From assembly GCA_963708625.1 (NCBI GenBank), contig CAVPSV010000004.1:1178001-1242000 (forward strand): DNA of 64,000 nucleotides. Reading direction: 5' to 3'. The position numbers and the translations under genes were made by a program. A model generated the notes under the pieces. That model made no database searches and had not been told where the DNA came from. It saw only the letters and a program-made list of their open reading frames with translations. The number at the start of each line of letters is the position of its first letter. The stretch's first letter is position 1. Source of the stretch: DASXIF01 sp036498145 (GTDB lineage: Bacteria; Actinomycetota; Actinomycetes; Mycobacteriales; Jatrophihabitantaceae). Of this stretch, positions 8,502 to 16,702 are shown one piece after another.

Positions 8502-9563
8502 ATGACCACCGCCAGCGACGCCGTCGCCGCGCTCTACCGCGACGTACAGCGCTGCGCGCAGTCCGCCGGGCTGGTCTACGTCGAGGACGAGGCACCGGGG
8601 ATATCGCGCACCCGCCGCGGCAAGGGCTTCTGCTACCGCACCGCGAACGGCACGCTGATCACCGATATCGAGATGAAGCAGCGACTCGCCGCACTCGCCA
8701 TCCCGCCGGCGTGGCGCAGCGTCTGGATCTGCCCCGACCCGGACGGTCACCTGCTCGCCACGGGCGAGGACGACCGTGGCCGAAAGCAGTACATCTACCA
8801 CCCGAAGTGGCGCGAATTGCGGGACATGCTCAACGCGTACCGCCTGATCGCGGTGGGTGAATCGCTGCCCGCGGTACGGCGGCACGTGTCGGCGCAGCTA
8901 CGCCGACGCACCATGGATCGCGATCGAGTCGTCGCGGCGATGATCCGCATCCTCGATTCGTCCGGTATCCGCATCGGCAACGAGGTCTACGCCGACGAGA
9001 ACGACAGCGTCGGACTGACCACCCTGACCTCGCGGCACGTGCGCGTCGACGGCGCCGTCGTCGAATTCGACTTCCCGGCCAAGTCCGGCCAGCGTGCGCG
9101 GATCGCCATCACCGACCCGCAGGTCGCGGCGGTGGTGGAGTTCCTGCGCACCCAGCGCCGGCGTCGTTTGTTCACGGTGGCCGGCGAACCGGTGAGCGCA
9201 CCCGAGGTCAACGCCGCATTGGGCGCGCTGACCGCGGATCGCATGACTGCGAAGGACTTTCGCACCTGGCGCGGCACGCTGGCCGCGTTCTGTCATCTGC
9301 GACGCCACCTCGACGCCGATCCCGAGACGACCGCGATCGCAGCGGTGGACGCCGCGGCAACCGAACTGGGCAACACCCGCGCCGTCGCCCGTGATCACTA
9401 CGTCCATCCGCATCTGTTGGCGAGTTTCGCGGACGGAACCCTGGCACAGCACCTCACCGACGTGCGACCGCGCCGCACGGCACTGCTCGACCCGGACGAG
9501 CGACGGCTGCTGGCCGTGCTGGAACGCCTGCTCGCCGATCTCGACAACGATCTCGCCGCCTGA
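8502..9563 (+). CDS. DNA topoisomerase type IB (poxvirus-like)
   Basis: 353-residue type IB enzyme that relaxes supercoils through a 3'-phosphotyrosyl intermediate. The N-terminal domain shows IPPAWRSVWICP and GRKQYIYHPKW. The catalytic core shows SSGIRIGNEVYA (Arg157), DFPAKSG (Lys194) and KDFRTWRGT (Arg254/257), and the nucleophile is Tyr300 in RDHYVHP, so the active-site set is complete. The ATG at 8502 with GAGGTGCAGGG upstream is preferred over an upstream in-frame start at 8226 that would overlap the hydrolase gene. A strong hairpin follows. Confidence 0.92.
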   Translation: MTTASDAVAALYRDVQRCAQSAGLVYVEDEAPGISRTRRGKGFCYRTANGTLITDIEMKQRLAALAIPPAWRSVWICPDPDGHLLATGEDDRGRKQYIYHPKWRELRDMLNAYRLIAVGESLPAVRRHVSAQLRRRTMDRDRVVAAMIRILDSSGIRIGNEVYADENDSVGLTTLTSRHVRVDGAVVEFDFPAKSGQRARIAITDPQVAAVVEFLRTQRRRRLFTVAGEPVSAPEVNAALGALTADRMTAKDFRTWRGTLAAFCHLRRHLDADPETTAIAAVDAAATELGNTRAVARDHYVHPHLLASFADGTLAQHLTDVRPRRTALLDPDERRLLAVLERLLADLDNDLAA

Positions 9564-9629
9564 GCCGCTGAGCCGCCTAAGGCGCTGAGTCGCGACGACG
9601 CACCGCGCCCGGCGCCTCGTGAGATGGAC

Positions 9630-9667
9630 GTGGGGAGACTCCGGCGTGCGGCTCGGAGTCTCCCCAC
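9630..9667. terminator. perfect 14-bp stem-loop between convergent genes
   Basis: GTGGGGAGACTCCG pairs without mismatch with CGGAGTCTCCCCAC around a 10-base loop. It lies between the topoisomerase stop (plus strand) and the preferred stop of the small gene at 9710 (minus strand), so it probably serves both. The outer arm ACGTGGGGAG is shared with the elements at 36770 and 48925. Confidence 0.75.
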
Positions 9668-9709
9668 GAGGACCCGGGCGGATCGGGGGGAATGCCCGGG
9701 CGGGTCTGC

Positions 9710-10020
9710 CTACGCGGCGCGGGGGCGGGTGGCGCGGCGCTTGCGGACCGGCTTCGCAGCCGGGGCCGTCTGGTGCGGGCTCCGGAGCCGGCGGTACCGC
9801 CGCGCAACTCACCCAACGCCTCGACGACAACGCCCTGGTCCAGCCCCAGCATGGCCAGCAGCTCGCGGCAGTCGTCGAGGTCGCGCGAACTCGCCGCCAC
9901 GACACACGACGCCTTGCGCTGCCACTGCGCGTGCAGCGCCTCCTCAGCCTCTATCCGATGCACGTCGGCCTGGGAGATGAGCGTGCCGTCGATGGACATG
10001 GCCCCTATCCGTCCTGTCAT
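9710..10020 (-). CDS. small hypothetical protein with a probable frame break in its basic tail
   Basis: From ATG 10020 (GGAAGGG upstream) the product reads MTGRIGAMSIDGTLISQ and then a charged helical stretch (ALHAQWQRKASCVVAAS, DLDDCRELLAMLGLD). No family is recognised. In the starting frame the text after GELRGGTAGSG becomes Arg/Pro-rich and runs to 9577, through the perfect hairpin at 9630-9667. A -1 shift near 9770-9800 instead gives AAKPVRKRRATRPRAA and a TAG at 9710, just before that hairpin. A Lys/Arg/Ala/Pro tail and a stop before the terminator both argue for the shifted reading, that is, for an indel in the sequence. Starts at 10029 (GTG) and 9990 (ATG) are alternatives. Confidence 0.5.
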
Positions 10021-10147
10021 GGCATGCACCCTTCCCCGCGCACGACAGGTTCAAACGCAGTTCGGGCGAGATTTTTCTGCAGCAATTGCGATGCCCAGGC
10101 TGTGCGGACGGGCCTGACTCCTGTGGGGGTCTGGTGGGGGTGACGCC

Positions 10148-10600
10148 TCATTCGGGCGGCAGCTCGACCACCGACGAGAAGAAGTCGTCTATCTGCTTCA
10201 CCACTGCGGCAAATGCGTTGAAATCGACGGGTTTGGCGACATAAACGTTGGCGTGCAGGTCATAACTGCGGGAGACGTCCGCGGCTGCGACGGACGTGCT
10301 CAACACGACGACCGGGATGCGGCGCAACGAGTCGTCCGCCTTCATCTCCGCCAGCACCTCGTGCCCGGACTTTCGCGGCAGATTCAGATCGAGCAGGATC
10401 AGGTCCGGCCGGGTGACATCGACGTAATTACCCTCTTTGCGCAGATATGCGAGGGCTTGCTCGCCGTCGGGCACCACCTCGAGCCGCGGCGCCAGCCGGC
10501 CGACGCGCAGCGCCTCCCGCGCGATCAGGACGTCGCCGGGGTCGTCCTCGACGAGAAGCACCGACAGCGGCGAACCTGCTGGGTGCTCGTCACGGCTCAC
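10148..10600 (-). CDS. single-domain response regulator
   Basis: 150-residue CheY-like receiver: SVLLVEDDPGD holds the acidic pocket, LILLDLNLP gives phospho-acceptor Asp71, VVLSTS the switch Ser/Thr and YVAKPVD the conserved Lys. No output domain, so it probably passes phosphate on or acts by protein contact. Its GTG start at 10600 overlaps the end of the histidine kinase gene by 11 bases, the last gene of a three-gene operon. The longer frame back to 10807 lies inside the kinase and is not used. It resembles receivers paired with CHASE3 or phytochrome kinases. Confidence 0.85.
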   Translation of the reverse strand: MSRDEHPAGSPLSVLLVEDDPGDVLIAREALRVGRLAPRLEVVPDGEQALAYLRKEGNYVDVTRPDLILLDLNLPRKSGHEVLAEMKADDSLRRIPVVVLSTSVAAADVSRSYDLHANVYVAKPVDFNAFAAVVKQIDDFFSSVVELPPE

Positions 10601-12194
10601 GTGGTGGCCTCTCCGGAAGGGTGAATCGGAAGGTAGCACCGTCCGAAGCCGCTTGTGTGTCCAGCCAGATCCGTCCGCCGTGGAACTCGACGATCTTGCG
10701 ACACAACGCCAGCCCGATACCTGTGCCCTCGTACTCCGCGCGCAGGTGCAGGCGCTGGAAGATCGCAAATATCCGGTCCGCGTACTTCGGCTCCACCCCG
10801 ATCCCATTGTCGCTGACGGTGAAGGTCCACGCGGCCGCGTCCGGATCGCGCACCGCGGTGACCACGATCAGCGGCGGCGCGGAACTGCGGTACTTGATCG
10901 AGTTGGCGACGAGATTCTCGAACAGGGCGGTGATCAACACCGGGTCGCCGGGCAACGTCGGCAGCTCGCTGTGCCCAACGCCGCCACCGGTGGCATCGAT
11001 GGCCTCGGCAGCGTTGGCCACCGCCTGGTCCAACGCCGCCCCGGTGTCGACCGCAACGAACGCGTCCGTGGTGCGCCCCACCCGGGACAGCGCGAGCAGG
11101 TCGGCGATCAACGCCTGCATCCGCTTGGCGCCGTCGACGGCGTAGCCGATGTACTGCCGTGCAGTGTCATCGAGTTGCGGGCCGTACTGCCGTTCCAGCA
11201 GCTGACAGAAGTTCGCGATCTTTCGCAACGGCTCGGACAGATCATGCGAGGCGACGTAGGCGAACTGTTCGAGATCCGCGTTCGAGCGGGACAGGTTGCC
11301 CGTCGCGATTCGGGCGTCGTCCAGCGCCGCCGCCGCGGTCCGGCGCATCTGTTCGACGTCGCGGCCCATCGCATGCAACTCCGGCGGCCCGCGCGGCACG
11401 ATGCGGGCGTTCGGCCGGCGAGCGGCAACGGCACGGGCCTGGCTGGCCAGGCTCTCCACCGGCGCGAGCACATGCCGTTGTAGCCCCCGCCAGACACCGA
11501 GCGCCGCGATCAGGACCAGCGCCGCGCCCACGGACAACGCAGTGATCAACCAATACACCGCGGTCTTCCGCTCTGCGCGCGCATGTGCGAGTTGGCTCTG
11601 CACCGCTTCGGCAAGTTCGGCTTGCCGCTCGCGCACCAGGTCGAACTGGGCCTTGCCGGCCAGACTGTCCAACCGCACCGTGCTCTGTGGACCACCAGCC
11701 TGCACCAGTGCGATCAGCGGCTGCGCGGTCTGCTGGTGCCATATCTGCGCGGCCGATGTCAGCGCGTGCAGCCGGTTCAACAGGTCCGCGTGGTGGCCGG
11801 CGTATGCGGCGACGGCCTGCACGTCCTTGACCTCTTGCACGCTCGCCACCGCGTACGGCTGCAACGACTCGGTCTGCGCGCTGAGCGCATACCCGCGCAC
11901 ACCCGTCTCCTCGTCGACGAGATCGGTGAGGATGGACTGGGTGCTCAGTAGCGCCGGGCTCCATCGGTTCACCACCGCGTCGCCGTTGCTCACCACGGAG
12001 ACGAGTGACACGACGATCGCGGTGATGAGCACCGCGAACAGCACCGCGACGCCCATCGCGGTGGCAGCCACCCGCCGGCGCAGCGACCACAGCCCGGCGC
12101 GGCTGCGCAGTGCCTCCCGGCTCGCCTGCCACGAGGTCATGCCGGCACGGCGCAATTGCGCACGCAGCGCCGGCCACCCGGCGATAGGCCTCAC
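10590..12194 (-). CDS. CHASE3-type sensor histidine kinase
   Basis: 534 residues. A first membrane helix (about 46-68) is followed by an extracellular helical region with DEETGVRGYAL, the CHASE3 signature, then a second helix (about 213-235) and a HAMP linker. The H-box is YVASHDLSEPLRKI with His317; the N-box ENLVANSIKYR, the G1 box DNGIGV and the G2 box GTGIGLAL complete the ATPase domain. The GTG start overlaps the stop of the phosphatase gene (GTGA), and the receiver gene overlaps its end, so the three are one operon. The ligand is unknown. It may phosphorylate the single-domain receiver, the receiver-phosphatase, or both. Confidence 0.88.
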   Translation of the reverse strand: MRPIAGWPALRAQLRRAGMTSWQASREALRSRAGLWSLRRRVAATAMGVAVLFAVLITAIVVSLVSVVSNGDAVVNRWSPALLSTQSILTDLVDEETGVRGYALSAQTESLQPYAVASVQEVKDVQAVAAYAGHHADLLNRLHALTSAAQIWHQQTAQPLIALVQAGGPQSTVRLDSLAGKAQFDLVRERQAELAEAVQSQLAHARAERKTAVYWLITALSVGAALVLIAALGVWRGLQRHVLAPVESLASQARAVAARRPNARIVPRGPPELHAMGRDVEQMRRTAAAALDDARIATGNLSRSNADLEQFAYVASHDLSEPLRKIANFCQLLERQYGPQLDDTARQYIGYAVDGAKRMQALIADLLALSRVGRTTDAFVAVDTGAALDQAVANAAEAIDATGGGVGHSELPTLPGDPVLITALFENLVANSIKYRSSAPPLIVVTAVRDPDAAAWTFTVSDNGIGVEPKYADRIFAIFQRLHLRAEYEGTGIGLALCRKIVEFHGGRIWLDTQAASDGATFRFTLPERPPREP

Positions 12195-13393
12195 TCCTCG
12201 GGAGCGGCCGTAGTGATCACGACAACGGCGGTGTCGTCGACGGACTGGCTCGGCGCACCGCCGACGATGGTCGGGATCCAGGCGCGGGCCGCAGCGCCGT
12301 CGACCGCGCAGGTGGAGATCGCACCGACCAGCTCATCGATGCCGAGGCTGGCCTCGTCGCTGGCGTTCACGTACGCGTCCAGCAGGCCGTCGGTGTAGAG
12401 CACCAGCGACGATCCGGGGTCGAGGGAGGCCACCGAATCCGGCCAGCCGTCGACGGCGAGATGGGCGGTGGCTTCGTCCGCGCCGGGTGGCTCGACGCCC
12501 AGCGGCCGCCCCACCTCGACGTCCAGGTACATCGTCTTGCCCTTCGCACAGCGCAGCGGCGCAGGATGGCCGGCCACCCGAAGCGTCACCTGCGCCCGGC
12601 CCGGATCGATGGTCACGTCGCACGCCGTGACGAAGCCGGCGTGGCCCTGCGTCTCGGCCTGCAACAGCCGCGCCAGTGTCGGCAGGATCTGGTGATCCGG
12701 GGTACCGCCCAGCACCAGGGTCCGCCACGCCACCCGCAGGTGCACACCGAGCGCGGCCTCGTCGGGGCCGTGACCCATCACGTCGCCGATGACGGCACGG
12801 ATCAGCCCGTCCGAGGTCTCGACGACGTCGAAGAAGTCGCCGCCGAGCACGGCGTGGTTGCGGCCCGGTTGGTAGTAGGTGGCGCACTCGACGGCGTCGG
12901 TGCGCAGCAGCGGGGTCGGCAGCAGGCCGCGCTCCAGCCGAGCCTGCTCGGCCGAGCCCAGTTGCGCCTCGCGCAGTTCCTGGCTGGTTCGCTGCGCCCG
13001 CTTGCGTTCTACGGCGTAGCGGATGGACCGGTCCAGCAGGTCGGCGTTGATGTCGTCCTTGACGAGATAGTCCTGCGCGCCTACGGCGAGCGCGTCGACG
13101 CCGCCGAGAGCCTGCCGGCCGGTGAGGACGATGACCGGGATGTCGGGTGCGGCGTCGACGATCCGTAGCAGCGCGCCCAGACCATCCGCGTCGGGCAGAC
13201 CGAGGTCGAGCAAGATGCAACTGGGGTTCTGCGTCAGTTGCTGCAGCGCGTCGGCCACGGTGTGGCTCCAGATGACTGCCTCCGGCGCCACGCCCGTCTC
13301 TGCCAGGCAGGCGCGCACCAGTACGGCGTCGCCTTCGTCGTCCTCGACGAGCAATACGGTTCGGCCGGTGCGGACGGCCCGGGGCCACGTCAT
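12191..13393 (-). CDS. receiver domain fused to PP2C (SpoIIE-type) phosphatase
   Basis: 400 residues. Residues 12-125 form a receiver (VLLVEDDEGD, acceptor Asp63 in LLDLGLP, Lys112 in YLVKDD); a helical linker leads to a PPM/SpoIIE phosphatase with GGDFFDVVE, GDVMGHGPDEA and DGLLDAY carrying the metal-binding aspartates. This RsbU-like layout usually dephosphorylates an anti-sigma antagonist, linking the kinase to partner switching, but no RsbV/W gene is nearby. ATG 13393 with TAGGAGA six bases upstream is preferred over the frame opening at 13420. First gene of the operon; its stop overlaps the kinase start. Confidence 0.87.
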   Translation of the reverse strand: MTWPRAVRTGRTVLLVEDDEGDAVLVRACLAETGVAPEAVIWSHTVADALQQLTQNPSCILLDLGLPDADGLGALLRIVDAAPDIPVIVLTGRQALGGVDALAVGAQDYLVKDDINADLLDRSIRYAVERKRAQRTSQELREAQLGSAEQARLERGLLPTPLLRTDAVECATYYQPGRNHAVLGGDFFDVVETSDGLIRAVIGDVMGHGPDEAALGVHLRVAWRTLVLGGTPDHQILPTLARLLQAETQGHAGFVTACDVTIDPGRAQVTLRVAGHPAPLRCAKGKTMYLDVEVGRPLGVEPPGADEATAHLAVDGWPDSVASLDPGSSLVLYTDGLLDAYVNASDEASLGIDELVGAISTCAVDGAAARAWIPTIVGGAPSQSVDDTAVVVITTAAPEE

Positions 13394-13416
13394 CCGCTCT
13401 CCTACCGCCCGACGGA

Positions 13417-13503
13417 TCAAGGTCGGTAGAACAGTACCGCCAGGGAGCCATCCGGCTTGATCAACAGACCGTTATTTCCGCCCCGGGCGGCCCACTGGGC
13501 CAT
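13417..13503 (-). CDS. possible 28-residue ORF between tRNA-Ser and the signalling operon
   Basis: An ATG at 13503 opens a 28-codon frame, MAQWAARGGNNGLLIKPD and onward to FYRP, ending 23 bases before the phosphatase start. The same frame is open back into the tRNA. The composition looks protein-like, but there is no clear ribosome site and no family match. It could be a leader peptide, a gene remnant or chance. Confidence 0.2.
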   Translation of the reverse strand: MAQWAARGGNNGLLIKPDGSLAVLFYRP

Positions 13504-13547
13504 GTCGATGCCGTGGCCCCCACTAACGCTGGTGAGCTGGGGGGTGT

Positions 13548-13635
13548 TGGCGGTGGCGGTGGGATTTGAACCCACGGAGGCTTGCACCTCACACGCTTTC
13601 GAGGCGTGCTCCTTCGGCCGCTCGGACACGCCACC
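13548..13635 (-). tRNA. tRNA-Ser (CGA)
   Basis: Acceptor GGTGGCG pairs with CGCCACC, the anticodon loop CCTCGAAAG reads CGA, a long variable arm is present, the T-loop reads GGTTCAAATCC and CCA is encoded. At 88 bases it is a class II serine tRNA. Confidence 0.96.
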
Positions 13636-13744
13636 GCGCAAGAGCCTACCAAGGTGGCCAGCACCCACCCCGAGATCGACAGCGGCAGAAAGGGCGCCAG
13701 CGCAGCGAAATCGCCTCTGTTGACCAAGGACCGACGGCGTGCGA

Positions 13745-14218
13745 TCAAGAGCCTGGCGGCGGGCGGCGGGTGGCGAAGAACCGTTCCAGCAACTCGGCGC
13801 ACTCGCTCGCCCGCACCCCACCGGCCACCTGCGGGCGGTGATTGAGCCGACGGTCGCGCACCACATCCCACAGTGAGCCGGCGGCTCCCGCCTTCGGGTC
13901 CCACGCGCCGAACACCAACCGGTCCACCCGGGCGAGCACCGCGGCGCCGGCGCACATCGTGCACGGCTCGAGCGTGACGGCCAGCGTGCAGCCGAGCAGA
14001 TGCCAGTTACCCACCACCCGCCCGGCCCGCCGCAGCGCGACCACCTCCGCATGCGCGGTCGGATCGTGGTCGTGCTCGCGCTCGTTGTGCGCGGCCGCAA
14101 GCACGTCCCCCGCCGCATCGAGCACCACCGCACCGACGGGAACCTCGCCCGCGGCAAGGGCGTCGTTGGCGACGACGAGCGCCGCGCCGATCGCAGCCTC
14201 GTCCCGCGCGCCGGTCAC
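13745..14218 (-). CDS. tadA: tRNA-specific adenosine-34 deaminase
   Basis: 157-residue zinc deaminase that converts wobble adenosine to inosine in tRNA. The zinc site is complete: HAE (His56, catalytic Glu58) and PCTMC (Cys86, Cys89). The GTG start overlaps the stop of the upstream TadA-associated gene (GTGA), so expression is coupled. The C-terminal LERFFATRRPP is typical of TadA. Length is normal for the family. Confidence 0.92.
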   Translation of the reverse strand: MTGARDEAAIGAALVVANDALAAGEVPVGAVVLDAAGDVLAAAHNEREHDHDPTAHAEVVALRRAGRVVGNWHLLGCTLAVTLEPCTMCAGAAVLARVDRLVFGAWDPKAGAAGSLWDVVRDRRLNHRPQVAGGVRASECAELLERFFATRRPPPGS

Positions 14219-14700
14219 ACCCGGATGCCCTCGAAGACCTCCGCGCAGCCCGCCTTCTCACACACCGCGACGATCACATCGATCGGCAGCGTGCCCTCGT
14301 GCGCACACATCGCGAGCAGATCAGCCGTCGACGTGCCGAGGTCCTCGGCGATGTCCGGGTCGCCGAACGGCGCGCTGTCGTGTGCGGGCGGCGCGTCCTC
14401 GTCGTCACTGAGCTCGTCCTCGCCGATCTCGGTCAGATCCTCGGCGACGATCGCGGCGAGCGGGTAGGCGTCCGCGGCGTGGCCGTCGGTGAGAAAGGCG
14501 CGCGGTTCGGCATCGTCGTCATCGACGCGCACGATCGCGGCGTATTCGTCGTCCTGCTCGATGATCAGCAGCCGCAGATCGCCCGGCTGGTCACAGCAGA
14601 CCTGCCCGAGGTCGGACAGGCTCTCGCACTCGTCGAGATCGACTTCGGTGGCCGTCCAGCGCCCGTTGCGTCGTGACAGCACCGCGGCGAAGTAACTCAT
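14215..14700 (-). CDS. tRNA adenosine deaminase-associated protein
   Basis: 161-residue acidic protein of the actinobacterial family named for sitting next to tadA; its biochemical role is not known. Features include MSYFAAVLSRRNGRW, EYAAIVRV, an acidic stretch GEDELSDDEDAPP and FGDPDIAEDLG. ATG 14700 has GAGGA upstream; the longer frame from 14754 has no support. It overlaps tadA by four bases and lies 90 bases downstream of a second copy of the same family, also 161 residues. Confidence 0.78.
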   Translation of the reverse strand: MSYFAAVLSRRNGRWTATEVDLDECESLSDLGQVCCDQPGDLRLLIIEQDDEYAAIVRVDDDDAEPRAFLTDGHAADAYPLAAIVAEDLTEIGEDELSDDEDAPPAHDSAPFGDPDIAEDLGTSTADLLAMCAHEGTLPIDVIVAVCEKAGCAEVFEGIRV

Positions 14701-14790
14701 GCCCGTCCTCGCTTCACAGCGTGTTGACCGAAGGGAACCCGGTCGAGACGCCAAGCACGCGATCGGTGTTGCTTCGCTGAATGCATTCGC

Positions 14791-15276
14791 TCATCGCGCC
14801 GCCCGGGCTGTCTCGGTGGCCTGCGTGTACTCCTCGACGATGCCGATGCGCTGCACGATCGCTTCGAGCATCTCGTCCGGGTACGCATCGATGTCGTCGA
14901 GTATCTGCTCCATGTCGTCCTCGCCGATGCCGAGATCGGCGAACAGATCGAGATCGCCCACCGGCCATAGCTCATCAAGTTCGTCGTCGTCCGGCGGATC
15001 CTCACCAAGACGGGCGAGCGCCTGCTCCGCCAACGGGTACTCGACGGAGGCGGTCATGTCCGACAGCAACAGCGAGATGCGCGGACCGTCCTGTCGGGCC
15101 ACCAGGAAGAACTCGTCATCGACGAGCGCCACCACGAATGGACCGCCCTCCGGCGGTTGCGAGCGCAGCGCCTGCACGAGCACGCCGAGATCGGAGAGCA
15201 CTGCCGGCGGCAGCGGTTCGACCCGCCACCTGCCGGCGTCGCGGTACGCCGCCACTGCGAAGCCGCGCTGCGCCAT
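14791..15276 (-). CDS. second tRNA adenosine deaminase-associated protein (paralogue)
   Basis: 161 residues with the same layout as its neighbour: N-terminal MAQRGFAVAAYRDAGRW, a central EFFLVARQ strand, the YPLAEQAL segment, an acidic linker (GEDPPDDDELDELWP) and VGDLDLFADLG followed by a helical tail. The order of blocks matches the 14215-14700 product although identity looks low, suggesting an old tandem duplication. The start at 15276 follows the family N-terminus; the longer frame to 15537 overlaps tyrA. Confidence 0.75.
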   Translation of the reverse strand: MAQRGFAVAAYRDAGRWRVEPLPPAVLSDLGVLVQALRSQPPEGGPFVVALVDDEFFLVARQDGPRISLLLSDMTASVEYPLAEQALARLGEDPPDDDELDELWPVGDLDLFADLGIGEDDMEQILDDIDAYPDEMLEAIVQRIGIVEEYTQATETARAAR

Positions 15277-15395
15277 ACCGTCACCCCTTTCCGGGTCGTC
15301 CGCCTCGAGTCCGGAGAGTCGATCCTGACACGGACCCACACTCTGCCGGAAGTCGTTCCCGCGCGGCGTACCAGGGCGGGCTATACGGTCTGTGC

Positions 15396-15446
15396 GTGAA
15401 CGTGCCACCCGCTCAGGCATCCGCGCGGACGCCGGGGCCTCGATGA
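15396..15446 (+). CDS. possible 16-codon upstream ORF coupled to tyrA
   Basis: GTG at 15396 opens a 16-codon frame (VNVPPAQASARTPGPR) whose TGA overlaps the tyrA ATG as ATGA. A TATACG box lies 8 bases before the GTG, so a leaderless transcript is conceivable. There are no aromatic codons, so classical aromatic-amino-acid attenuation is unlikely. Coupling of translation is the more reasonable idea. Confidence 0.3.
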   Translation: MNVPPAQASARTPGPR

Positions 15447-16408
15447 CCGCGGGGTTCGCTCGTGTCGCCGTCCTCGGCCTCGGGCTGATCGGCGGCTCAT
15501 TGCTACGCGCGGCACGGGGTACCGGCGTCGAGGTCATCGGCTACGACATCGACCTGTCGACCGCCGCCGCGGCGAGTGCGTCCGGCTTCGCGGTCGCGCC
15601 GACGGACGCGGCCGCGGTGCGCGACGCCGACCTGGTCGTACTGGCGATGCCGCTGCCGCAGGTGCGCGAAGCGGTGCGGGCGCTCGGCCCACACCTCGAC
15701 GGTGCGGCCGTGCTCACCGATGTGGGCACCCTGAAACAGCCGGTCCTCGACATCGTTCGCGCGGAACTGCCCGAGGCGCGATTCGTCGGTGGTCATCCGC
15801 TGGCCGGTACCGAGGAGAGCGGCTGGGCCGCCAGCGATCCGTTGCTGTTCCGCGACGCACCCTGGACGCTGACGCTCGAGGCCGACACCGATCTGCACGC
15901 GTGGCAGGCACTGGCGCACCTGGTGTGCGATCTCGGTGCCAAGCCGGTGCCGACCACTGCCGGGGAGCAGGATGCGGCGGTTGCCCGCGTCATCGGCTTG
16001 CCGCACGTGCTCGCCGAGGCGCTCGCCCTGACCGGTCTGGCCGGTGGACCACTGGGTTTGTCGCTGGCCGCCGGGTCCTACCTGACTGGGTCCCGTGTGG
16101 CACGCACTCGCCCGGAGCTGGTGGCCACCTGGTGCGATCACAACCCGTCGCTGGTGGGGGCGCTGGACGACGTGATCGGTCGGTTGACCGACGCCCGGCA
16201 GCAGCTGGCCGCGGACCGGTCCGTGCTCGCCCTCGCCGAGGCGGGCCACCGGGCGCGCATTGACTGGGAGCATCGCAAGTTCGAGCCGGTAGAGGTGGAG
16301 CTGGGCCGCCAGGAGCTGTGCATGCACGGGCGCGCGGGCGGCTGGATCACGGCCGTCTTGGACGGGCACGACCCGGTGCGGCTGTTGGGCATGCGGCCGG
16401 TGGACTGA
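15443..16408 (+). CDS. tyrA: prephenate dehydrogenase
   Basis: 321-residue NAD(P)-dependent enzyme that oxidises and decarboxylates prephenate to 4-hydroxyphenylpyruvate in tyrosine synthesis. The Rossmann loop is VAVLGLGLIGGSLLRA, with later family blocks VLTDVGTLKQPV, FVGGHPLAGTEESGW (substrate-binding His) and GLPHVLAEAL. No ACT domain is seen at the C-terminus, so feedback may differ from ACT-containing versions. ATG 15443 is preferred; a GTG at 15392 is also in frame. Followed by tRNA-Glu and tRNA-Asp on the same strand. Confidence 0.87.
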   Translation: MTAGFARVAVLGLGLIGGSLLRAARGTGVEVIGYDIDLSTAAAASASGFAVAPTDAAAVRDADLVVLAMPLPQVREAVRALGPHLDGAAVLTDVGTLKQPVLDIVRAELPEARFVGGHPLAGTEESGWAASDPLLFRDAPWTLTLEADTDLHAWQALAHLVCDLGAKPVPTTAGEQDAAVARVIGLPHVLAEALALTGLAGGPLGLSLAAGSYLTGSRVARTRPELVATWCDHNPSLVGALDDVIGRLTDARQQLAADRSVLALAEAGHRARIDWEHRKFEPVEVELGRQELCMHGRAGGWITAVLDGHDPVRLLGMRPVD

Positions 16409-16531
16409 CCGGCCCGCCGGAACACTGCCGGGCGGCAGGAGAACGTGGCGGGTGCGGGAAGATTCGTCGTCATACGGTTTTGGAGGGCGCCCGGCGCGTC
16501 CCCTATGCTGGCCGAGTCACCACCGGGGTTC

Positions 16532-16604
16532 GCCCTCATCGTCTAGAGGCCCAGGACGCCGCCCTTTCAAGGCGGTAGCACGGGTTCGAATCCCGTTGGG
16601 GGCA
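16532..16604 (+). tRNA. tRNA-Glu (TTC)
   Basis: GCCCTCA pairs with TGGGGGC, the D-arm reads TCGTCTAGAGG, the anticodon loop CCTTTCAAG gives TTC and the T-loop reads GGGTTCGAATCC. The CCA is not encoded. Confidence 0.95.
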
Positions 16605-16625
16605 CGAAGCACCGTTGCACTCTTA

Positions 16626-16702
16626 GGCCCCGTAGCTCAGTTGGTTAGAGCGCCGCCCTGTCACGGCGGAGGTCGCCGGTTCAAGTCCGGTCGGGGTCGC
16701 CA
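16626..16702 (+). tRNA. tRNA-Asp (GTC)
   Basis: GGCCCCG pairs with CGGGGTC, the D-arm is TAGCTCAGTTGG, the anticodon loop CTGTCACG gives GTC and the T-loop is GGTTCAAGTCC. CCA is encoded, and its last A is also the first base of the next gene's possible ATG. Confidence 0.96.
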
